DNA of 64,000 nt from Hymenobacter setariae. GTDB taxonomy: Bacteria > Bacteroidota > Bacteroidia > Cytophagales > Hymenobacteraceae. Position numbers and translations under genes: made by a program. Positions 41,984 through 49,947 of the stretch are shown here, piece after piece. Under the pieces are notes generated by a model. It was not told the origin of the DNA, did not search any database, and was given only the letters and a program-made list of their open reading frames with translations. The stretch covers positions 124,001 to 188,000 of the forward strand of contig NZ_VMRJ01000008.1 of the NCBI RefSeq assembly GCF_007713685.1, in the 5' to 3' direction. Position 1 is the stretch's first letter. Each line of letters starts with the position of its first letter.

Positions 41984-42043
41984 GGTGATGGATTTCCACC
42001 GCGAACCGCCGGCGCCTGGTGCGCTGCGCTGATGATTCCTACG
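41984..42043 (+). promoter_or_regulatory. Fluoride (crcB) riboswitch
   Basis: The sequence follows the crcB RNA consensus closely. GGTGATGGATTTCCACC forms the first stem-loop with the conserved GATGG. AACCGCC makes up the internal pseudoknot strand. GCTGATGATTCCTACG is the conserved 3' segment. It lies 53 nt before the clcF start. The control mechanism cannot be read with certainty, since no strong terminator follows; translational control is possible. It would switch on the exporter operon when cytoplasmic fluoride rises. Confidence 0.92.
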
Positions 42044-42096
42044 AGACGGCTGGCCCTGGTGGCTACGCCGAGTAGTTCATCTTAGCGTTCGCTCCC

Positions 42097-43410
42097 GTGG
42101 CTTATCACCCCCTTTACTCCCGCTTAGTACCCGCCCGTTTACGGGCCCTCTCGCCTACCCCCACGGCTTGGTTTGTGGGGCGCTGGCTGCTGCTCTCCAG
42201 CTTGGTCGGCGCGCTGGCCGGCACTGCCTCGGCCGGCTTCTTAGTGAGTTTGGAATGGGTGACGCGCTGGCGCGAAACCCACCCCTGGGCCCTGGCGCTG
42301 CTGCCGGTGGGCGGCCTGCTGGTGGGGCTGGCCTACCACCGCTTTGGCAACCGGGTGGTGAAGGGCAACAACTTGATTTTGGACGAAATCCACGCCCCGA
42401 GCGAAGTAATTCCGCTGCGGCTGGTGCCGCTGGTGCTGGGCGGCACGCTGCTCACGCACCTGTTTGGCGGCTCGGCGGGCCGCGAGGGCACGGCCGTGCA
42501 GATGGGCGGGGCGCTGGCCGACCAGCTTTCGCGCTGGCTGCCCCGGCGCGAGCGGCAGCTGCTACTCATCGCGGGCATGAGCGCGGGCTTCGCCTCCGTG
42601 TTTGGCACGCCGCTAGCCGGGGCCGTGTTCGGGCTGGAGGTGTTTCTGCTCGGCTCGATGCGCTACGAGGCCATTTTGCCCAGCTTTTTGGCCGCTATGG
42701 TGGCCGATGCCGTCACGCGGGCCTGGGGCGTGGGCCACACCGCCTACCCCGCGCTAGCGGCCCTGCCGCTCACGGCCCCAGGACTGGGCTGCACCCTGCT
42801 GGTGGGGGCCTTGTTTGGCCTCACGGCCCGCAGCTTCGCTACCCTCACCCACTGGATAAGTAAGCAGTTTGCCCGCATCGCCTACGCGCCGCTGCGGCCG
42901 GTGGTGGGCGGCGTGCTGGTAGCGGGCATCATGTGGGCGCTGGGCACCATGCGCTACGCTGGCCTGGGCGTGCCGGTCATCGTGGAGGCGTTTCAGCACC
43001 CGCTGCCGCCCCAGGATTTTGCCTGGAAGCTGGCCCTGACGGCCCTCACGCTGGGGGCGGGCTTCAAGGGCGGGGAGGTCACGCCGCTGTTTTTCATCGG
43101 GGCGGCGCTGGGCTCGGCGCTGGCCGTAGTGCTGCCGCTGCCGGTGGCGCTGCTGGCGGCGATGGGTTTCGTGGGCGTGTTTGCGGGTGCGGCCAATACG
43201 CCACTGGCCTGCCTGTTCATGGGCCTGGAGCTATTTGGTACCCACGCGGGCATCTACCTGGGGCTGAGCTGCGTGGTGGCCTACCTGTTTTCGGGCCACA
43301 GCGGCATCTACTCCTCTCAGCAGGTGGGCCAGCCTAAGCACCCGCTGTTGGGCCGCCACCGGGGCCGCCGCCTGGGGGCGCTGCACCAGCCGGCCGACCG
43401 GCGGCCCTAG
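42097..43410 (+). CDS. clcF: CLC-F type fluoride/proton antiporter
   Basis: This 437-aa CLC protein starts at a GTG at 42097. It carries the fluoride-clade features GNNLILDEIH (residues 90-99) in place of the usual chloride selectivity loop and GREGTAVQMG (128-137) instead of GREGPTVQ, with the gating Glu130. The late GFKGGEVTPLFFIGAALGSA block and a membrane-spanning pattern of about ten helices fit the family. It expels cytoplasmic fluoride using the proton gradient. It is the first gene after the fluoride riboswitch and heads a run of seven plus-strand genes. Confidence 0.92.
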   Translation: MAYHPLYSRLVPARLRALSPTPTAWFVGRWLLLSSLVGALAGTASAGFLVSLEWVTRWRETHPWALALLPVGGLLVGLAYHRFGNRVVKGNNLILDEIHAPSEVIPLRLVPLVLGGTLLTHLFGGSAGREGTAVQMGGALADQLSRWLPRRERQLLLIAGMSAGFASVFGTPLAGAVFGLEVFLLGSMRYEAILPSFLAAMVADAVTRAWGVGHTAYPALAALPLTAPGLGCTLLVGALFGLTARSFATLTHWISKQFARIAYAPLRPVVGGVLVAGIMWALGTMRYAGLGVPVIVEAFQHPLPPQDFAWKLALTALTLGAGFKGGEVTPLFFIGAALGSALAVVLPLPVALLAAMGFVGVFAGAANTPLACLFMGLELFGTHAGIYLGLSCVVAYLFSGHSGIYSSQQVGQPKHPLLGRHRGRRLGALHQPADRRP

Positions 43411-43454
43411 GGCAGGCCGCGGCCTTTTTCTTCACCACCCTCCTTTTCCTCGCC

Positions 43455-44054
43455 ATGCTCGACCAGCTGCAAACCCTAGACACGCGCCTGCTACTGCTGG
43501 TTAATGGCCACCACGCGCCCTTTTGGGACGGCCTGCTGTGGTGGGCGAGCCAGACGTTTACCTGGGTGCCGTTCTACGCCGCGCTGCTGGCCGTGCTGGT
43601 GGGCAGCTTCGGCCGGCGGGCCTGGGTGCTGGTGCCGCTGATTGCGGTGCTAATTCTGGCCAGCGACCAGCTGGCATCCGGGCTGCTCAAGCCCTGGGCG
43701 CACCGGCTGCGGCCCAGCCACGAGCCCGGTCTGGTGGGGCAGCTGCACCTGCTGCACGGCTACCGGGGCGGCCCCTACGGCTTCGTGTCGTCGCACGCCG
43801 GCAATGTATTTGCGCTGGCGTTTTACTTGTTTTTCACGGCCCGGCACCGGCTGCCGGAGCTGGCCTGGGTGCTATTCCCCTGGGCGGCGCTGGTGGCCTA
43901 CAGCCGGGTGTACCTGGGTGTGCACTACCCTTCCGACGTGCTGGTGCCCGCGCTACTGAGCCTGCCCCTGGCCTACGGCGTGAGTTGGCTCTATACCTGG
44001 ATTATCGCGCGCTATGTGCCGCTTTCCTCCACTTCTACCTCAACAATTGTCTGA
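43455..44054 (+). CDS. PAP2-family membrane phosphatase
   Basis: This 199-aa protein has the three PAP2 motifs: KPWAHRLRPS (K-x6-R-P), FVSSHAGNVFALAF (the S-x-H block) and YSRVYLGVHYPSDVL (S-R-x5-H-x3-D), with about six transmembrane helices. It hydrolyses lipid or other pyrophosphate esters in the envelope. It sits 44 nt after clcF under the same riboswitch, so fluoride induction is expected. Its last codons overlap the next start (TGATG). Confidence 0.9.
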   Translation: MLDQLQTLDTRLLLLVNGHHAPFWDGLLWWASQTFTWVPFYAALLAVLVGSFGRRAWVLVPLIAVLILASDQLASGLLKPWAHRLRPSHEPGLVGQLHLLHGYRGGPYGFVSSHAGNVFALAFYLFFTARHRLPELAWVLFPWAALVAYSRVYLGVHYPSDVLVPALLSLPLAYGVSWLYTWIIARYVPLSSTSTSTIV

Positions 44055-44521
44055 TGACTAGCCCGTTGCCCGCCTCGCCGGCCGGATTTCCGCTCTCGGC
44101 CACCCACCAGCGGGTGCTCAGCTCGCTGGTGCTGCTGCTCGAAGACCGCCTGGCCAGCCTGCGGGCGGTGCTAGGGCCACACGCGCCCGGCATCGCCCAG
44201 CAGTGGGCCGCCGACTTGCCCGAGGCCGACCGCGCTGCCCTGGCCGCCACGGCCGAGGCGTTTCACGCCGAGCTGGCCGCCCTGCACGCCGCCTACCGCC
44301 TCGACACGCAGACCCGCTCGCCCCGCCACGAGGTAGCCTTCCGCGCCGCCCAGCTCTGGGAAATCCTGGGCGACGCGCCGGCCGCCAAGTTCAGCGGCTA
44401 CGGGGCCCTACCCCCGGCCCTGGCCCCCGACTGGGATGCCCGCGTGCTGCGCCTCACCGAGTTAGCCAACCAGCTGCTGGCGCAAGCCAACGCCCCCGAT
44501 TCGCCCCCTGCCCACCCCTGA
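44054..44521 (+). CDS. Hypothetical protein in the fluoride operon
   Basis: This 155-aa protein starts at the ATG that overlaps the PAP2 stop. It is soluble and mostly helical, rich in Ala, Leu and Glu (HQRVLSSLVLLLEDRLASLR, AALAATAEAFHAELAALHAA). There is one central motif RSPRHEVAFRAAQLWEILGD, and the C-terminus is acidic. No family was recognised. The stop-start overlap implies translational coupling with the PAP2 phosphatase, so a role in fluoride stress is likely by association only. Confidence 0.65.
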   Translation: MTSPLPASPAGFPLSATHQRVLSSLVLLLEDRLASLRAVLGPHAPGIAQQWAADLPEADRAALAATAEAFHAELAALHAAYRLDTQTRSPRHEVAFRAAQLWEILGDAPAAKFSGYGALPPALAPDWDARVLRLTELANQLLAQANAPDSPPAHP

Positions 44522-44567
44522 CCAGGTTGGCCGGCCATTTTATCCCACTTCATTTTTTCAAACCCCC

Positions 44568-45866
44568 ATGAAAATCACCTCCCTAACCGCCCTCGAAGTG
44601 CTCGACTCGCGTGGCAACCCCACCGTCGAAGCCGACATTACCCTCGAAGGCGGCGCCACCGGCCGCGCCCTGGTGCCCGCCGGGGCCAGCACCGGCGAGA
44701 AAGAAGCCGTGGAGCTGCGTGACCGCGACCCCCAGCGCTACGGCGGCCTGGGCGTGCAAAAGGCCGTGGCCAACGTGCAGGGCGAAATCAGCCAGGCTAT
44801 TCTCAATCAGGAGCTGGCCGACCAGGCCGACCTCGACCACCGCCTCATCGCCCTCGACGGCACCCCCAACAAAAGCCGTCTCGGGGCCAACGCCCTCCTG
44901 GCCGTGTCGATGGCCTACGCCCGCGCCCTGGCCGCCGCCAACGGCAAACCGCTGTACCGCCAGCTGGCCGACCAGGCCAGCTACGTGCTGCCCGTGCCCT
45001 GCCTGAACGTGCTCAACGGCGGCCGCCACGCCGACAACAACGTGGATTTTCAGGAATTCATGATTGCCTCGCACAACGCCCCCACCTTTGCCGAGTCGAT
45101 TCGCATGAGCGTGGAGACGTTTCACGCCCTCAAAGCCCTGCTTAAGCAGAAGGGCTACTACACGGGGGTAGGCGACGAGGGCGGCTTCGCGCCCAACCTG
45201 AAGTCGAACGAGGAGGCCGTGGAGCTGCTGCTCGAAGCCATCACGAAGGCTGGCTACCGGCCGGGCACCGACATCTCGCTCTGCCTCGACCCCGCGTCGA
45301 GCGAGCTGTGGGAGAAGGGCAAGGATGGCCAGCCGGGCCAGTACCGCTTGTTCAAATCGACCCAACAAACCTTCACTTCCGCGCAGTTCAACGACCTGTG
45401 GGTGAGCTGGGTAAGCCAGTACCCCATCATCCTGCTCGAAGACGGCATGGGCGAGGACGACTGGGCCGGCTGGCAGCTGCACACCCAGGCCCTAGGGAGT
45501 AAAATCGAGCTGGTGGGCGACGATATTTTCTGCACTAACCCCGCCATCCTGCAAGCCGGTATTGACCAGCACATCGCCAACTCGGTGCTCATCAAGCTCA
45601 ACCAAATCGGCACCGTCACCGAAACGCTCGCCACCGTGCGCCTGGCGCAGGCCAACGGCTACAACCAGTTCGTCTCGCACCGCTCGGGCGAAACCGAGGA
45701 CACCTTCGTGGCCGACCTGACGGTAGCCACCGGCGCGGGCCACCTCAAAACCGGCAGCGGCTCGCGCTCCGAGCGCATCGCCAAGTTCAACCAGCTGCTG
45801 CGCATCGAGCGCGAGCTGGGCGGCGCGGGGCGCTTTGCGGGCATCAAGGCCTTTAAGAATCAATAA
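44568..45866 (+). CDS. eno: Enolase
   Basis: This 432-aa protein is full length. It begins with the family signature ALEVLDSRGNPTVEADITLE. It has the catalytic loop SGETEDTFVADL with SHRS (Mg and substrate binding), the Glu/Asp metal ligands in LCLDPASSELW and LLEDGMGEDDW, and KLNQIGTVTETL with the catalytic Lys. It dehydrates 2-phosphoglycerate to phosphoenolpyruvate. Fluoride plus phosphate is a classic enolase inhibitor, so its place between clcF and crcB suggests fluoride-induced overproduction to offset inhibition. Confidence 0.96.
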   Translation: MKITSLTALEVLDSRGNPTVEADITLEGGATGRALVPAGASTGEKEAVELRDRDPQRYGGLGVQKAVANVQGEISQAILNQELADQADLDHRLIALDGTPNKSRLGANALLAVSMAYARALAAANGKPLYRQLADQASYVLPVPCLNVLNGGRHADNNVDFQEFMIASHNAPTFAESIRMSVETFHALKALLKQKGYYTGVGDEGGFAPNLKSNEEAVELLLEAITKAGYRPGTDISLCLDPASSELWEKGKDGQPGQYRLFKSTQQTFTSAQFNDLWVSWVSQYPIILLEDGMGEDDWAGWQLHTQALGSKIELVGDDIFCTNPAILQAGIDQHIANSVLIKLNQIGTVTETLATVRLAQANGYNQFVSHRSGETEDTFVADLTVATGAGHLKTGSGSRSERIAKFNQLLRIERELGGAGRFAGIKAFKNQ

Positions 45867-45889
45867 ATGACGGCGGTCGCCTCGGTGGG

Positions 45890-45905
45890 CTACTGGCGCC
45901 AGTAG
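45890..45905. repeat. 16-bp perfect palindrome between eno and crcB
   Basis: CTACTGGC/GCCAGTAG is centred in the 70-nt eno-crcB gap and flanked by GGG/TCC, so the RNA can fold a stable hairpin. It might set differential expression or processing within the operon. It does not match the fluoride riboswitch consensus. Confidence 0.5.
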
Positions 45906-45936
45906 TCCGCCGGGGCTGACTTCTCACGTGCACCTT

Positions 45937-46314
45937 ATGTCTCGATTGCTAGCCATCATCGCCGTGGGCGGGGCCCTGGGCAGCGTGGGCCGCTATTTGT
46001 TGCAGCTGCTGGTGGCGCGGCACTTCGTGCACCCTTTTCCGCTGGGCACGCTACTGGTCAACGTGCTGGGCTGCCTGCTCATCGGCTTCTTCTACGCGGC
46101 GGCCGAGCGGGGCACCATCGGCTCGCCCGAGCTGCGACTGTTGCTCACCACGGGCTTTTGCGGGGGCTTCACCACGTTTTCGACCTTCTCCTACGAAACC
46201 ATCGCCCTGCTCACCGACGGCGAATACGCCTACGGGGCGCTCTACGTGGCCGGCAGCGTGCTGCTGGGGCTGGGGGCCACGTTTGCGGGCGTGGTGGCGG
46301 TGCGCTTTTTATAA
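45937..46314 (+). CDS. crcB: CrcB / Fluc fluoride channel
   Basis: This 125-aa protein starts at the ATG at 45937 (MSRLLAIIAVGGALGSVGRY); a GTG three codons upstream is possible. It has four transmembrane helices with the Fluc signatures GGALGSVGRY, GTLLVNVLGCLLIGF (pore Asn) and TTGFCGGFTTFSTFS (Phe box and sodium site). It acts as a dual-topology dimer that lets fluoride leak out. Having both CrcB and CLC-F in one operon gives passive and active export. Confidence 0.95.
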   Translation: MSRLLAIIAVGGALGSVGRYLLQLLVARHFVHPFPLGTLLVNVLGCLLIGFFYAAAERGTIGSPELRLLLTTGFCGGFTTFSTFSYETIALLTDGEYAYGALYVAGSVLLGLGATFAGVVAVRFL

Positions 46315-46340
46315 ACTTCTCTTCTTAACCCTTTTATCGC

Positions 46341-46676
46341 ATGGCTACTTTGCAACCGGCGCAGCTGCTACGCCTCTACGTGAGCGAGCAGGACAAGCAC
46401 CAGCACCAGCCGCTCTACGAGGCGCTGGTATACGCGGCGCGGCAGGCGGGCCTGGCCGGGGCCACCGTCACCAAGGGCGTGCTGGGCTTCGGGGCGCAGG
46501 GCCAGGTGGAATCGGCCAAGCTGCTGACCCTGGTCGAAAACCTGCCCCTGGTGCTGGACTTCGTGGATAGCCCGGCTGCCATCGCCCGCTTCCTGCCCGA
46601 AGTCGAGCGCCTGTTTAGCGAGGCCGGCAGCGGCGGGCTACTCACGCTGACCGAAGTACAAGCCGCGCATTATTAA
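46341..46676 (+). CDS. DUF190 protein (first copy)
   Basis: This 111-aa DUF190 protein is related to the PII-like fold, with a ferredoxin-like beta-alpha-beta core (LLRLYVSEQDKHQHQPLYEA, AGLAGATVTKGVLGFG, VLDFVDSPAAIARFLPEVER). The family often sits beside crcB and may bind nucleotides or sense fluoride-related signals, but a function is not established. It lies 26 nt after crcB in the same operon. Confidence 0.88.
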   Translation: MATLQPAQLLRLYVSEQDKHQHQPLYEALVYAARQAGLAGATVTKGVLGFGAQGQVESAKLLTLVENLPLVLDFVDSPAAIARFLPEVERLFSEAGSGGLLTLTEVQAAHY

Positions 46677-46686
46677 GTATTGACTA

Positions 46687-47079
46687 ATGGCCCCTACCCC
46701 ACCCCCGTTGCCCGCCGTGCGCGAGCTGGGCGAGCTGCGCATCTACCTCACCCAGGCCGACAAGCACGCCGCGCCGGGCCTGCGCGGCCGCCTCTTCCCT
46801 GACCCGCTGGCCCACGCGCTGGTCGACAAGGCGCACGCCTTCGGCATTTTACAAGCCACTACCCACACCAGCGGCTACGGCTACGCGCTGGGCGGGGCCG
46901 TGCGTGCCCGCCACCTCGAAGTAGAAGCGGGCCAGCTGGCCCTATGCGTGGAACTGCTCGACGAGCGCACGCGCCTACTCGCTTTCTGCCAGCAGCAGCA
47001 AGAACTGCTGCGGGGCAAAGTCGTGGTGTTTCGGCCGGTGGAGCAGTGGGAAGTCGCCCGCAGCTTGCCGGAACAATAG
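46687..47079 (+). CDS. DUF190 protein (second copy)
   Basis: This 130-aa second DUF190 paralogue starts 10 nt after the first. It has ELRIYLTQADKHAAPGLRGR and a Y-G-YALGGAVRARHLEVEAGQ segment in place of the GVLGFG loop of copy one. The two copies are clearly diverged, so a hetero-oligomer is possible. It is the last gene of the riboswitch operon. The following 120 nt hold no clear terminator or gene. Confidence 0.85.
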   Translation: MAPTPPPLPAVRELGELRIYLTQADKHAAPGLRGRLFPDPLAHALVDKAHAFGILQATTHTSGYGYALGGAVRARHLEVEAGQLALCVELLDERTRLLAFCQQQQELLRGKVVVFRPVEQWEVARSLPEQ

Positions 47080-47200
47080 CGGGACAATCCGCGCCAAAAA
47101 AAATCTTAGCAGGCGACCAATCTGCTGGCCGTGCCGGTGCCGGTGGCTGATGCGCAGGTGGCCCGAGCTGTAAAAGGCGCTGGGTTTGTTTTGCGACAGC

Positions 47201-48187
47201 TTATAGCCCGTCGTAGCTGCGCAGCAGCTGAGCTATCCGCCGCATGGTGAGCAGCACCTGGTCAAAGGCGGGGAGTTGACTGTGCAGCAGCCTTGGTAAA
47301 TCCCGCTCGTAAGGCTGTTGAAGCTGGCGTAGGTTCGCCGCCTGCTCGGTGTAGGCCCAGCAGGCCGTCAGGGGTCGGGTTTTCCATTCCCGGGTGGGGC
47401 CAATGACACCGGCTCGCGCATCGTCGCGCTGTACGGCCGCCAGCTGCTGGGCCAGGCCGGGGCCAGCTAGCAGGGCTACTATTTCGGGGTGACTGACCAG
47501 CTGCTGCAGGTCGTAGAGGTGGCGCACCTTGCGGCCGGCCGCCGCGACCGGGTCTGTTTCGTAGGAAACTCGCACCAGGGCCATTATTTTCTCGGCAAAC
47601 GTGCGTGCGAGGCTCAGCACGTTGAAATCGAATGCTTCCAGGCCGTATTCCCGCACGGCTTCCGGTTGCCCCTAGTCGAGCAGGTATTGCCCCAGGTAAG
47701 ATAGCAGCGGGCGCTTGCTATGCGGCTCGGGCTCGCCGAAGGCCGTTATTTCCAGCAAGATGTGCTCCGTAGTGGTCGGCACCGGGTCGGTGAACAGGTG
47801 CGGGTACTGGTGGTACACCAGCCGGTTGTGGCCGCGTTTGCTGGTCAAGCCGGCTAGTTCTACTTCCGGTAGGTCGCCGGCTGCGGTTTTATGAATTTCT
47901 CGGATGAGTTTCTTCAGCGCGCCGTCACTTTGCTGCTCCTGTAGGATAACCGCCAGGTCCACATCCTCTGAAAAGCGCTCGATGAGCCCGTAGCCTTTGG
48001 AAAGCGATGTGCCGCCCTTGAACACGACCTGCTCGGCAACGGTCGAATCGGTGAGGTTGCGCAGCACCCACGTCACCCAGTAGTCTTTCTCAATAAAGCT
48101 TTGCCGCATGCCCCGCGCCGTCGCGGTAATGGTAATCAGGTTGCGAAAGTCCTGCTCTTGGGTATGCAGGGTCATTGGATTCGCCAT
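47201..48187 (-). pseudogene. abiEii: AbiEii-type nucleotidyltransferase toxin with an in-frame amber codon
   Basis: The reading frame from the ATG at 48187 runs 171 codons (MANPMTLHTQEQDFRNLITI onward), with the toxin motif FKGGTSLSKGYGLIERFSED and metal-binding Asp75/Asp77. It then meets a TAG (47674-47672) and continues in the same frame without any shift to 47201 (GQPEAVREYGLEAFDFNVLS, EKIMALVRVSYE, KVRHLYDLQQL). Both parts together make a normal-length AbiEii of about 328 residues. A single substitution therefore separates it from an intact toxin. It overlaps the antitoxin gene by 16 nt. The gene is inactivated, a recent mutant, or read through at low level. Confidence 0.85.
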
Positions 48188-48921
48188 GGCGCACGGTTAG
48201 GTAATACCTGCTCAGACAGGCCAAGCTTGTAGGAGGTTAGGGGATTTAAACCAGCTTTTAGCTTGGTGGCCAGCTTGTTTTCGCCCAGCCCTTCCAGCAG
48301 CGCGCCCAGTATGGCTCGAGTGGCGGGGTTATAGCCCTGCGCCAGGCGAACCACCTTGGTTTTGTCAGCTGGGGGCAGCTGGTTTACCTGCTCGCGCAGG
48401 CGTAGCAGGGCCGTCGCCGGCGAGGTGTCGGGTAGGCGTTTGAGCTGCCGCAGGGCGTCGAGCAGCTGGCGCAGCGTCACTTCCTCCAGCTTCACCTCGC
48501 CCCGACTCTGCACAAAGCGCACGCGCACGTTCCCGACTTTTTTGGGTCGGCCCGGCCGGGAAGTAGCGATTTCGATTTCCTGGGTCACCTGCGTAGTCAA
48601 GCCCAATCGATTAAAGGCGGCTACCCCGGTCGGGTAGCCCCGTAGTTTCTTGTTGGACGCTTGCAGGAGTACTTGCAGCACCTGCTGCTCGGAAACCGGC
48701 ACCGGTCCGAACCGGCTTTGCAGGGGTAGGCGATAGGTACCCTTAGTAACCTGTTGCACCACCCCTTGCTGGCGCAGCCGGCTCAGATTCACGGCGACGG
48801 TGCCCGGCGCAATACCCAGGCCGGCAAAGTCACTATAGCGCACGAGCGAGCCCGGCGCAAGCTGTTGCAAGCGGTTGAGCATCTTCTGGCGGGCAGTTGT
48901 CGGTCTGGTTGGCTCTGGCAT
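48172..48921 (-). CDS. abiEi: AbiEi-type / DUF6088 antitoxin
   Basis: This 249-aa protein starts at the ATG at 48921 (MPEPTRPTTARQKMLNRLQQ). It has an N-terminal winged helix (GSLVRYSDFAGLGIAPGTVA) and a middle domain typical of type IV antitoxins (KKLRGYPTGVAAFNRLGLTT, EIEIATSRPGRPKKVGNVRV). It represses the operon and counteracts the AbiEii nucleotidyltransferase. The gene is intact although the toxin carries a stop codon, which is the expected direction of decay. Confidence 0.85.
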   Translation of the reverse strand: MPEPTRPTTARQKMLNRLQQLAPGSLVRYSDFAGLGIAPGTVAVNLSRLRQQGVVQQVTKGTYRLPLQSRFGPVPVSEQQVLQVLLQASNKKLRGYPTGVAAFNRLGLTTQVTQEIEIATSRPGRPKKVGNVRVRFVQSRGEVKLEEVTLRQLLDALRQLKRLPDTSPATALLRLREQVNQLPPADKTKVVRLAQGYNPATRAILGALLEGLGENKLATKLKAGLNPLTSYKLGLSEQVLPNRAPWRIQ

Positions 48922-48943
48922 TGGTCGCGGCCGGTAAAGATAG

Positions 48944-48971
48944 CAAAGGTGTAAAGTTTTTTTACTGCAAA
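48944..48971 (-). promoter_or_regulatory. Putative promoter of the abiE operon
   Basis: On the minus strand, TTTG (48971-48968) and CACCTTTG (48951-48944) are spaced by 16 nt, close to the Bacteroidota TTTG/TAnnTTTG consensus. They lie 23 nt before the antitoxin ATG. The remainder of the gap 48976-49213 shows no gene. Confidence 0.35.
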
Positions 48972-49213
48972 ACATTACAAATCGCTCGCTCTACTTCTCG
49001 GCGACTCATCGTCTGTAATCAGTAGCTAGCCCCCTCAAACGGCGGGCTGGCGCTCGGTGATAGGCGGCGTGGCTACCTGGCAGCCCACCTCGTTTGGCAA
49101 AACCTACGCCGTGTACGGGGAGCTGTTCATCTCTTCTCCATGGCCTGGGCCTGGTAGCTCGACGGGTTCCGGCCCGACTGCTTCGATGTTATTGGGGGCT
49201 TACCTGCACGATG

Positions 49214-49672
49214 CTACTGCTTGTGCTTTAACCGGGCCAACATACGCTTCATTTGGCCAATTTCGCGTTGCTGGGCGCTGATGATGCTGTCGGCCAGCGT
49301 ACGTACTTCGGGGTCTTGGATGGTAGCGCGCTTACTGACCAGGATGGCAATGGAATGGTGCGGAATCATGGATTCCATAAAGCGCGTGTCATTGACCAGC
49401 GCTTGACTGCGCAGCAGGGCCAGCGTACCCAGGAATACGGCCACGCAGCCAGCGGCAATGAGCCGATTTTTGCCCGGTTCCAGGTACATGTGCCGCATAA
49501 AGCCCAGCATTAGCAGCCCCATTGCCGACACCATGAGTGTGGTCATGTAGAAGCGGTTGATACTGGGGTAGATATGGTCCCACTCGTAGGTGTTCAGGTA
49601 CGTGATGACGTGCATGACCACGAAGGAGGCGGCCAGCATCAGGAAAAAGGTGGTATAGCTGCTTTTCTTCAT
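49214..49672 (-). CDS. DUF305 protein with N-terminal membrane anchor
   Basis: This 152-aa protein starts at the ATG at 49672 (MKKSSYTTFFLMLAASFVVM). Three transmembrane helices lie in residues 8-85, followed by a short DUF305-like domain (TRFMESMIPHHSIAILVSKR, then LADSIISAQQREIGQMKRML) with the M-x-P-H-H motif. It is probably an inner-membrane protein with a periplasmic metal-handling domain. A terminator separates it from the HMA-chaperone gene upstream. Confidence 0.8.
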   Translation of the reverse strand: MKKSSYTTFFLMLAASFVVMHVITYLNTYEWDHIYPSINRFYMTTLMVSAMGLLMLGFMRHMYLEPGKNRLIAAGCVAVFLGTLALLRSQALVNDTRFMESMIPHHSIAILVSKRATIQDPEVRTLADSIISAQQREIGQMKRMLARLKHKQ

Positions 49673-49683
49673 CGGTGCTGGAA

Positions 49684-49715
49684 ATAAAAGCGCCCGGCAA
49701 AATGCTGCCGGGCGC
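49684..49715 (-). terminator. Rho-independent terminator after the HMA chaperone gene
   Basis: A perfect 10-bp stem, GCGCCCGGCA/TGCCGGGCGC (49690-49699 and 49706-49715), is followed on the minus strand by TTTTATTT. It marks the end of the long metal-resistance operon. Confidence 0.85.
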
Positions 49716-49737
49716 GGTAATGAACTAGGTGCCAAGC

Positions 49738-49947
49738 TTACGCAGCTTGAATCCGGAAACCGGCCTGCTCGACGGCGTGCACTACTTCCTCTGGCGTGAG
49801 CGTAGCCGAGGTAATGGTTAGAATCTTACTGGGGTTAGCCGTATCGACCTGCCAGTTGCCGGTTCCGACCTGCTGGTTAAGAGCCGGCGTAACGGCCTTG
49901 AGGCAGCCGCCGCAATTGATATTGGTGGTGAAGCGCAGGGTTTTCAT
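49738..49947 (-). CDS. HMA-domain metallochaperone (CopZ-like)
   Basis: This 69-aa protein starts at the ATG at 49947 (MKTLRFTTNINCGGCLKAVT). The metal site is C-G-G-C in NINCGGC, where classic chaperones have M-x-C-x-x-C. The rest follows the beta-alpha-beta ferredoxin-like HMA pattern (NWQVDTANPSKILTITSATL, EEVVHAVEQAGFRIQ). It is likely a cytoplasmic Cu(I) or related soft-metal carrier. It is the last gene before the terminator. Confidence 0.85.
   Translation of the reverse strand: MKTLRFTTNINCGGCLKAVTPALNQQVGTGNWQVDTANPSKILTITSATLTPEEVVHAVEQAGFRIQAA

Noticed and set aside
47113..47203. Short plus-strand stretch reading like the end of a small metal-binding domain (LLAVPVPVADAQVARAVKGA)
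   Set aside because: Only about 30 codons, preceded by a stop, and no diagnostic Cys motif; similarity could be chance.
48976..49213. Possible remnant gene between abiE and the DUF305 gene
   Set aside because: A short open stretch (GGVATWQPTSFGKTYAVYGE) has no recognisable homology and no stop-free continuation.
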